Shown in pieces: positions 44,870 through 50,829 of a stretch of DNA of 50,829 bases. Every line of letters starts with the position of its first letter. Positions within the stretch are counted from its first letter, which is position 1. The notes under the pieces were generated by a model that saw only the letters and a program-made list of their open reading frames with translations, was not told the origin of the DNA and searched no databases. Origin of the DNA: Mycobacterium europaeum (GTDB taxonomy: Bacteria; Actinomycetota; Actinomycetes; Mycobacteriales; Mycobacteriaceae); the NCBI RefSeq assembly GCF_002102155.1, contig NZ_LQOU01000017.1:1-50829 (forward strand), given 5' to 3'. Made by a program: the position numbers and the translations under genes.

Positions 44870-45157
44870 ATGAGCGAACAGTCATGGAATTTCGCGGGCA
44901 TCGAAGGCGGCGCGAGCCAGATCCAAGGGGCCGTGGCGGCCACCCAGGGCCTGCTCGACGAGGGCAAGAGCTCGCTGCAGAAGCTCTCCGCGGCCTGGGG
45001 CGGTAGCGGTTCGGAGGCCTACCAGGCCGTCCAGCAGCGCTGGGACCAGAGCTCCACGGAGCTGAACGACTCGTTGAAAAACTTGGCGGCCCGCATCACG
45101 GAAGCCAGCCAGACGATGGCCCAAACCGAGTCCGGCGTCACGGGAATGTTCTCATAA
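44870..45157 (+). CDS. esxA: ESX-1 substrate EsxA (ESAT-6)
   Basis: EsxA is the membrane-active partner of EsxB and a main T-cell antigen in pathogenic species. The 95-residue protein starts [19 protein letters not shown] and has the WGG turn at 43-45. It ends VTGMFS, where M. tuberculosis has VTGMFA. GGAGC precedes the ATG at 44870. A long hairpin after the stop separates it from espI. Confidence 0.97.
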   Translation: MSEQSWNFAGIEGGASQIQGAVAATQGLLDEGKSSLQKLSAAWGGSGSEAYQAVQQRWDQSSTELNDSLKNLAARITEASQTMAQTESGVTGMFS

Positions 45158-45173
45158 GCCAGCAACCACGACG

Positions 45174-45229
45174 AAGCACGAGACTGGGCGAGTTCGACCG
45201 CGTGGGAGATCTCGCCTCTTCTCGTGCTT
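45174..45229 (+). terminator. long hairpin between esxA and espI
   Basis: AAGCACGAG (45174-45182) pairs with CTCGTGCTT (45221-45229), and inside it GGCGAG (45187-45192) pairs with CTCGCC (45211-45216). The two stems stack into one rod with a short T run after it. It begins 17 bases after the esxA stop. It may be a partial terminator or an mRNA stabiliser that makes esxBA more abundant than espI-eccD1. Confidence 0.65.
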
Positions 45230-45258
45230 TCGCGGCTGCGAGTGTCTGAGAGGTTCTG

Positions 45259-46914
45259 ATGGCGGCCGACTACGACCGGCTCTTTCAGCCTTCCGACGAG
45301 GCTGATGCGGCCGAGGACGCCGGCGGATACGGTGACTTCGACGTGGACGGTCCGTTCCCGACGCCGCCGGGGCCGCCCAGCACACCCCAGCCCAACGGGC
45401 ACGGCGCGTCGCCCATGCCCGTCGACCCGCCCGTGCAGCCGCCGCCAGCGGCCGCACCCGAACACCCACTGATGCCGGTCGACTTGGCCGCCCCGCCGCC
45501 CCCGGCGGCGGCCCGACCGCCCATGCCCGTCGACTACGACCGGCTTTTCGAGCCCCCCGCCGGCACCGACACATCGGACGGGCCCGGCGCGGACGCAGCC
45601 TACGACCCCGATGTCCCGGCGCCGACCCCGCCCATGCCGACGAACGCGCCGAAGCCCAACGGCCAGGCACCGCCGCCGATGCCCGTCCACTGGCCCGAGC
45701 AATCCGCACCCGAGCACCCGCCGATGCCGGTCGACCTGACCGCCGCGCCACCCCCACCGACGCGGCCGGAACCACCCGGGCCCAAGGAGCGCAACCAGGT
45801 CGCCAAACAGCCGCCGCGGCATGCGCGTCAAGGCCCGGCCGAAGTGCCTAACCTGCAACTCGGGCGCGCCAGGTCGCACAATAGCCACCGCGCCGGACCC
45901 CAACCCGGCAAGGGCAACGCGCCCGGCCCGCCGCTCCCGTCGCGCCCGCTCATCTCAGCCCATGCCGATTCCGCCCCGGCCACCGCGTCATCCGAACCCG
46001 CGACAAGGCCGACGGCCGGCAAACCAGCCGCGCGACCGGTGTCGCGGCGGGGCTGGCGGCGCTGGGTCCATACCCTGACCCGGATCAACCTCGGGCTGTC
46101 GCGCGACGAAAAATACGCGCTCGAACTGCAGAACCGAATCCGCCGCCCCATTCACGGTTCGTACGAGATCGGGGTGCTGGGCCTCAAGGGCGGCGCCGGT
46201 CGGACGTCCGTGACGGCCGCGCTCGGTTCGGCGTTCGCTCAGGTACGCGGCGACAGGATCCTGGCCGTCGACGCGGACCCCGTTTCGGGAGACCTCGTCA
46301 ACCGGGTCGGGCGTCAGACCGCCGCCACCGTCGCGGATCTCGTGGCGAATCGAGCGCTGTCGCACTACAACGACGTCCGCGCCCACACCAGCATGAACGC
46401 CGTCAACCTCGAAGTGCTGTCCGCCGCGGACTACAACGGGACGCGGCCGTTATTGAGCGCCGAGGAGTGGAAACGCGCTCTTGGGATGGTGCCCAGGTAT
46501 TACAACCTGGTGGTGTCCGATTGCGGAGCCGACCTGTTCAGCCCGGCCGCGCATGGCGTGCTTGCGGTGGCGTCAGGGTTGGTCGTTCTGTCCACCGCCT
46601 CAGTCGATGGCGTCCGGCAGGCGGCGGTCGCGCTCGACTGGTTGCGCAACAACGGCTACGGCGCTCTGCTCGATCGCGCATGTGTCGTCATCAATCACGT
46701 CGTGCCGGGCGACTCCACGAACGCGGACAGCGACGTGGTGCGACAGTTTCAGCGGCACGTCCAGCCAGGCCGCGTTATCGTGCTGCCGTGGGACGAGCAC
46801 ATCGCCGCAGGCACGGAGGTGCAATTCGCCCTGCTCAGCACCGCCTACCAGCGTAAGATCATCGAACTAGCCGCAGCACTGTCCGACGATTTCGACAGGA
46901 GTGAACGTCGTTGA
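45259..46914 (+). CDS. espI: ESX-1 associated protein EspI, Pro-rich with ParA-like ATPase domain
   Basis: EspI modulates ESX-1 activity when ATP is low in M. tuberculosis. The 551-residue protein starts MAADYDRLFQP and repeats DYDRLFEPP near residue 92. Pro-rich MPVD repeats and a basic linker follow, then a MinD/ParA-like domain from about residue 300. Its P-loop reads GLKGGAGRTSV: Lys310 is kept, but the invariant P-loop lysine is Arg315. Later blocks (LAVDADPVSGDLVNRVGRQ, LVVSDCGADLFSPAA) are conserved. It is shorter than Rv3876 (666) in the Pro-rich part. Its stop overlaps eccD1. Confidence 0.93.
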   Translation: MAADYDRLFQPSDEADAAEDAGGYGDFDVDGPFPTPPGPPSTPQPNGHGASPMPVDPPVQPPPAAAPEHPLMPVDLAAPPPPAAARPPMPVDYDRLFEPPAGTDTSDGPGADAAYDPDVPAPTPPMPTNAPKPNGQAPPPMPVHWPEQSAPEHPPMPVDLTAAPPPPTRPEPPGPKERNQVAKQPPRHARQGPAEVPNLQLGRARSHNSHRAGPQPGKGNAPGPPLPSRPLISAHADSAPATASSEPATRPTAGKPAARPVSRRGWRRWVHTLTRINLGLSRDEKYALELQNRIRRPIHGSYEIGVLGLKGGAGRTSVTAALGSAFAQVRGDRILAVDADPVSGDLVNRVGRQTAATVADLVANRALSHYNDVRAHTSMNAVNLEVLSAADYNGTRPLLSAEEWKRALGMVPRYYNLVVSDCGADLFSPAAHGVLAVASGLVVLSTASVDGVRQAAVALDWLRNNGYGALLDRACVVINHVVPGDSTNADSDVVRQFQRHVQPGRVIVLPWDEHIAAGTEVQFALLSTAYQRKIIELAAALSDDFDRSERR

Positions 46915-48458
46915 CCGCGTCGACCGCCACCGCCGCTGCCGCGGCCCCGGCGACCGCCGCGGCACCCCCGACGAAGCCGGCCACCACTCGGGTCACCATC
47001 CTGACCGGGAAGCGGATGACGGACGTCGTGCTGCCCTCGGTGGCGCCGATCGAGACCTACGTCGATGACACCGTCGCGGTGCTCGCCGAATTGATCGAGG
47101 AGACACCGGCGGAGGTGCTGGCCGGCTTTGAGTTCTCCGCGCAGGGTTCATGGACGTTCGCCCGTCCGGGGGCCCCGCCGCTGCCGGTTGACCAATCACT
47201 GGACGACGCCGGAGTCGTCGACGGGTCGCTGCTGACGCTGGTGTCCGTGAGCAGGACGGAGCGGTACCGGCCGCTCGTCGAGGACGTCATCGACGCGATC
47301 GCGGTCCTCGACGAATCGCCGCAGTTCGATCGGCCCGCGCTGAATCGCCTCATCGCGGTGGCGATCCCGGCGGTGGCCCTGGTCGTCGTCGTGCTGGCGG
47401 CGCTGACCTGGGAGCACACCGGACGTCACATGTGGTGGGCGCTGGGCCTGGGCGTCGGGGGACTTCTCGCGCTGGTCGGCGGCTGGGCCGCCAACAGGTT
47501 CTACCGCAATGCGAACCTGTCGGAGAGTTTGCTGGCGGCGGCGTATCCGCTGATCGCGGTCGCTGTGGCGCTGGCCACCCCCCGGCCGCACCGGGTCGAC
47601 TCGTTGGGCGCACCCCAACTCGCGAGCGCCGCTGCCACCGTCCTGTTCTTGACGCTGATGGTGCGCGGCGGCCCCCGGCGGCGGTTCGAACTTGCATCGT
47701 TCGTGGAGGTCACGGCGATCGCGGTGACCGCAGCGGCCATCTGCTTCGGCTACGGCTGGCAAGAGTGGGTGCCTGCGGGTGCCATCGTGTTCGGCCTGTT
47801 CACCATTACGAACGCGGCCAAGCTCACCGTCGCCGTCGCGCGCATTGCGCTGCCACCCATCCCCGCGCCCGGCGAGGCCGTCGAGCACGACGAATTGCTC
47901 GACGCAGTCAAGGGCGAGGAGGCCGGCGACCAGGGCGAGAACCGGACCTGGCAGGCGATCATCGCGTCGGTTCCCGACTCTGCCGTGCGCCTCACCGAAC
48001 GAAGCCACCTGGCCAAGCAACTGCTCACCGGGTACGTGCTGGCCGGCACCCTGGTCCTGACGGTCGGCACAATCGCGCTGGTCGTGCGCGGACACTTTTT
48101 CGTACACAGTCTCGCCGTTGCCGGTCTCGTCGCTGCGGCGTGCGGGTTCAGGTCCCGACTCTACGCAGAACGCTGGTGCGCGTGGGCCCTGCTGACCGCT
48201 GCCATCGCCGTGCCGACGGGAGTGATGGTCCGGCTCGGACTCTGGTATCCGACCAAGGCTTGGCTTTTCCTGACGATTTACCTGGCCGCGTGCCTGGTCG
48301 CGGTGGCGGTCGTCGCGGCGACGGTCGCCGTCCGCCGGATTTCGCCGGTCACGAAGCGGATTCTGGAATTGTTGGACGGCACCATTGTCGCCGCCATCAT
48401 CCCCATGCTGCTATGGATCACCGGCGTCTACGACACCGTTCGCAATATTCGCTTCTGA
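46911..48458 (+). CDS. eccD1: type VII secretion membrane protein EccD1
   Basis: EccD1 lines the ESX-1 inner-membrane pore. The 515-residue protein has a low-complexity start. A ubiquitin-like domain follows (about 25-110: TRVTILTGKRMTDVVLPSVAPIETYVDD). About eleven transmembrane helices come after residue 140, for example LIAVAIPAVALVVVVLAALTW and FLTIYLAACLVAVAVVAATVAV. Length matches Rv3877 (511). The start at 46911 is a TTG and overlaps the espI stop; GTGAACG nearby may help initiation. The hydrophobic pattern leaves little doubt. Confidence 0.95.
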   Translation: MTASTATAAAAAPATAAAPPTKPATTRVTILTGKRMTDVVLPSVAPIETYVDDTVAVLAELIEETPAEVLAGFEFSAQGSWTFARPGAPPLPVDQSLDDAGVVDGSLLTLVSVSRTERYRPLVEDVIDAIAVLDESPQFDRPALNRLIAVAIPAVALVVVVLAALTWEHTGRHMWWALGLGVGGLLALVGGWAANRFYRNANLSESLLAAAYPLIAVAVALATPRPHRVDSLGAPQLASAAATVLFLTLMVRGGPRRRFELASFVEVTAIAVTAAAICFGYGWQEWVPAGAIVFGLFTITNAAKLTVAVARIALPPIPAPGEAVEHDELLDAVKGEEAGDQGENRTWQAIIASVPDSAVRLTERSHLAKQLLTGYVLAGTLVLTVGTIALVVRGHFFVHSLAVAGLVAAACGFRSRLYAERWCAWALLTAAIAVPTGVMVRLGLWYPTKAWLFLTIYLAACLVAVAVVAATVAVRRISPVTKRILELLDGTIVAAIIPMLLWITGVYDTVRNIRF

Positions 48459-48555
48459 GCCACTCGGGTGGCGCAATATCTCCGAAAAACTGGCGCAGTT
48501 CGGATGCGGCCCATTCACTAGGATTGTCGTAACACCGTCGACAGAGGATTGGGCA

Positions 48556-49305
48556 ATGACTGAGCCACTGGTGGTCGATCCTTCACGTTTAAAGGCTGCG
48601 GGTGCGACGTTGCAAACGCTTGTTTTTCCGTCAGCTCCGCCACCCATATTCGCGCCGGGCGTGGACGCGGTATCGGCCGCGATCAACGAAACTCTGCCAG
48701 TGATTGAATCGCCCGTTATCAAGGGGTTGCCCGCCGTTGAATCGGCGCTCACCAGAACCGGCTCGAGCATCGTCTCGGCGGCCGGAATGTATGCCGAGAC
48801 GGATCAGGCGCTCGGCGAGCATGTCGGTGGCGCCCGGTTCCTCGCCGCCGCGCAAACGCCTGCAACCGGCCAGCCGAACGGTCAGCTGTTGCGTGCCACC
48901 GCAGACGAATCGAAAGACAAAGACGGTAAAGCCCCCGAACCCGAGCCAAAACCACAGCCCGACAAAAAGGGTCAGCCGGCAGACATCGCCGCACCGGTGG
49001 CACAGCTCAGCGGAATGGGGCAGGCCCTCGGGCCTGTCACGCAGGGCATGCAGACCATCATGTCGAGCGTCCAGCAGGCCACGGGCAGCATGGGTGGCGC
49101 CGGAGCGGCACCGGCGCAGCTCGCCGACGACACCACGAAGAACGACCAGTTAGCCGACGGCCAAACGCAACTGGTCGACGAGATGAAGTCCGAGGGGGAC
49201 CAATCGCCGGGCAGCGGTGCCGCGCCCGGTGATCGGGCGTCGGGGACCGCCCCGGTGCGGCCCACGACTGCGCACCGCCCGGAGCCCTCGGAGGTCGGGC
49301 TCTGA
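48556..49305 (+). CDS. espJ: ESX-1 secretion-associated protein EspJ
   Basis: EspJ is an ESX-1 substrate. The 249-residue protein starts MTEPLVVDPSRLKAAGATLQTLVFPSAPPP, a feature of Rv3878. An N-terminal helical hairpin of EspC-like type extends to about residue 105. The tail is hydrophilic, rich in Lys, Glu and Pro near 120-140 and in Gln, Gly and Ala after that. The ATG at 48556 is used because the frame upstream (from 48385) overlaps eccD1 and lacks coding character. It converges with espK. Confidence 0.9.
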   Translation: MTEPLVVDPSRLKAAGATLQTLVFPSAPPPIFAPGVDAVSAAINETLPVIESPVIKGLPAVESALTRTGSSIVSAAGMYAETDQALGEHVGGARFLAAAQTPATGQPNGQLLRATADESKDKDGKAPEPEPKPQPDKKGQPADIAAPVAQLSGMGQALGPVTQGMQTIMSSVQQATGSMGGAGAAPAQLADDTTKNDQLADGQTQLVDEMKSEGDQSPGSGAAPGDRASGTAPVRPTTAHRPEPSEVGL

Positions 49306-49378
49306 GTCAGCGGCGGTCACGTCGGCTTCGTGTGCGGTGCAAGGGATTCCAAAGCCAGGTCGGGATGTGCGGCCCGTT

Positions 49379-50829
49379 CTAGGACGACTCGGCCAGGGCT
49401 TCGTCGAGCAACGCGGTGATGCGCTTCCAGTACAGCCAGTCGGCGACCGCCGAGCGCTGGACATCAAGGTCGACTTCGGTACGCGCCTCGGCGAGCAGGG
49501 CTTCTTGAGCGTACGCAGCGTAGGTGCGGAATGCGCGCAGGTGGGCGGCTGAGCGGCCAGAGGCCTTGCTGGCCAACGGCTTTACCACGTCAAACCACAG
49601 CATCGGGCGCTCGTCCAGCGGGGGACTCGGGTCCGCGGGCGCCGCCGGCAACGTGGTCAGAAGTTGCTGCGCGTCGACCGTGCCCGCGCCGAGTGAGGCC
49701 GCCAGCTCAGCCGCCCCCGCGGGATCCGTCACTTCGGAGGTGGGGTGTTGCCCGGCCGGCTCGGCCCCCGCCGGCGCTGCCGGCAACAGGTCGACCAATC
49801 GCGCGTCGCTGGTCGCCGCCAAACGTTCCGCCGCCGAGGGATCCACCACTTCCAGCCGGGATCGGCCGACCATGGCACCGCTGTCTGGGATGTCCTCCGG
49901 CGTCAACACGATCTTGGCCGCGCCGGGATCGGACTTCGCGAACTGCTCCTCGGTGGCGATCACCGCTCGCAGCTTCTTGTCGTGGTGGTTCGCCCAAGCT
50001 TGCACGGCCATCACCGGGTAGGTGGCCCACCGCGCCCGCTCGTCAGCTGCGATCGCATCGTCGGCGCTGGCCATGTGCACCTGTTCGGGCAATTGCACGC
50101 CATCGGGTATGTAGGCCACCCCATAGCTGTTGGCCACCACGATCGAACCGTCTGTGGTCACCGCGGTCACCCAGAAGAAGTTGAGATTGGCCGTACCGCC
50201 GCTGCCGGGGGCGTTGAGCGCCGCCCCTATCCGACGCGCCACCTGTAGCGGGTCGGTCCCGCCGCGCCGGGCCGCGTCAGCGGTCGCGGCATCGGCGATG
50301 GCGTCGCGTTCTGCCCGCGCCGCCGAAACCGGGATGATCGGCGGTGGCACAACGACATCCGGTGATTCCGCCGGGTCGGGGGACTGCGCCTGCGCGGCGG
50401 CCGCGGGCCGCGGCGTCGTCCGCGAAGCCGCGGCGGGTCGCATCGTGGGCGACCCACCCGGCGGCTTCTGCCCGACCGGGGCGGCCGGCCGGCCCGCCGA
50501 CCCCGCGCGCGAGCCGCCGGAGGCCCCAGCCGATCCGCCCGCCATCGGCCCTGCCGGCATGCCGGTCGCTCCCGCGGGTGCGGCCGTCGTCGACGACTCC
50601 TCCGCGCGAGCCGCCGTCGATGACGACGTCGCCGACGCCGACGCGGGGGCCATGCCCTTGCTGCCGCCACCCGCGGTGGGTTGAGCCGCGGCCGCCGGAC
50701 CCAGCGGAGCGGCGGGAGCCGCCGGACCCAGCGGGGCCGCGGGAGCCGACGGGGCCGCGGGAGCCGACGGTCCACCGCCGGGACCCCCCGGGGCGCCCGG
50801 CGCCGCGGGGCCTGGCGTCCCGGGGGCGG
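49379..50829 (-). CDS. espK: ESX-1 secretion-associated protein EspK (partial, N-terminus outside window)
   Basis: EspK is a Pro/Ala-rich ESX-1 protein, reported to help EspB secretion in M. marinum. The frame is open from the right edge to the stop at 49379, so at least 483 residues are present. The part beyond 50300 is low-complexity Pro/Gly/Ala. The C-terminal 300 residues form a globular domain ([44 protein letters not shown] and [21 protein letters not shown]). An internal ATG at 50653 is not the true start. It lies opposite espJ as Rv3879c does. Confidence 0.92.
   Translation of the reverse strand, partial: APGTPGPAAPGAPGGPGGGPSAPAAPSAPAAPLGPAAPAAPLGPAAAAQPTAGGGSKGMAPASASATSSSTAARAEESSTTAAPAGATGMPAGPMAGGSAGASGGSRAGSAGRPAAPVGQKPPGGSPTMRPAAASRTTPRPAAAAQAQSPDPAESPDVVVPPPIIPVSAARAERDAIADAATADAARRGGTDPLQVARRIGAALNAPGSGGTANLNFFWVTAVTTDGSIVVANSYGVAYIPDGVQLPEQVHMASADDAIAADERARWATYPVMAVQAWANHHDKKLRAVIATEEQFAKSDPGAAKIVLTPEDIPDSGAMVGRSRLEVVDPSAAERLAATSDARLVDLLPAAPAGAEPAGQHPTSEVTDPAGAAELAASLGAGTVDAQQLLTTLPAAPADPSPPLDERPMLWFDVVKPLASKASGRSAAHLRAFRTYAAYAQEALLAEARTEVDLDVQRSAVADWLYWKRITALLDEALAESS

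Noticed and set aside
1..50829. tRNA, rRNA, CRISPR arrays, insertion sequences and prophage genes
   Set aside because: I saw no cloverleaf with a CCA-type end, no regularly spaced repeats, no transposase and no integrase. A dedicated search could still find a small RNA.

Overview
This window is a high-GC mycobacterial chromosome segment, most likely from a slow-growing non-tuberculous species. Gene order follows the M. tuberculosis H37Rv interval from about Rv3835 to Rv3879c (correspondences are from memory, no search was run). Differences from H37Rv rule out a tuberculosis-complex strain. A complete ESX-1 core argues against the M. avium complex, which I recall as lacking it.

Layout. 1-6347: the tail of an Rv3835-like gene, a small zincin, a Cys-rich protein, the phosphatase/pheA pair, an IdeR-box-controlled DUF2470 gene, a full-length LCP ligase, glpQ1 and a membrane protein. 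6348-7168: a structured intergenic region with a DnaA-box cluster, a 32-bp repeat and a 51-codon membrane protein in front of sodA. 7168-14655: sodA, Rv3847-like, espR, Rv3850-like, a YcnI/CopC copper pair, the hns-like gene, rraA, and the divergent ethA/ethR pair. 14656-19235: a dinB3-type polymerase with a LexA-like box over its start, a DUF1275 protein, a PHP phosphoesterase, a membrane protein and a luciferase-like oxidoreductase. 19588-25642: gltD and gltB.

26279-31999: a MinD-like ATPase, a cassette of ECF41 sigma factor, NmrA-like and F420-type proteins, two tandem whiB6 genes and an Rv3863-like double-HTH protein. 32636-50829: the ESX-1 locus espE-espF-espG1-espH-eccA1-eccB1-eccCa1-eccCb1-ppe68-esxB-esxA-espI-eccD1-espJ, with espK (reverse strand) running off the right end.

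How the genes work together. EccB1, EccCa1, EccCb1 and EccD1 form the type VII membrane channel and motor. EccA1 and EspG1 are cytosolic helpers, and EsxA/EsxB, PPE68, EspE, EspF, EspJ and EspK are substrates or substrate-linked proteins. EspR and WhiB6 are regulators of this system, so the window holds both the machine and part of its control circuit. The most notable departures are the absence of pe35 before ppe68, the whiB6 duplication, the arginine in the EspI P-loop, the LexA-like box on dinB3, and the DnaA-box cluster upstream of sodA.
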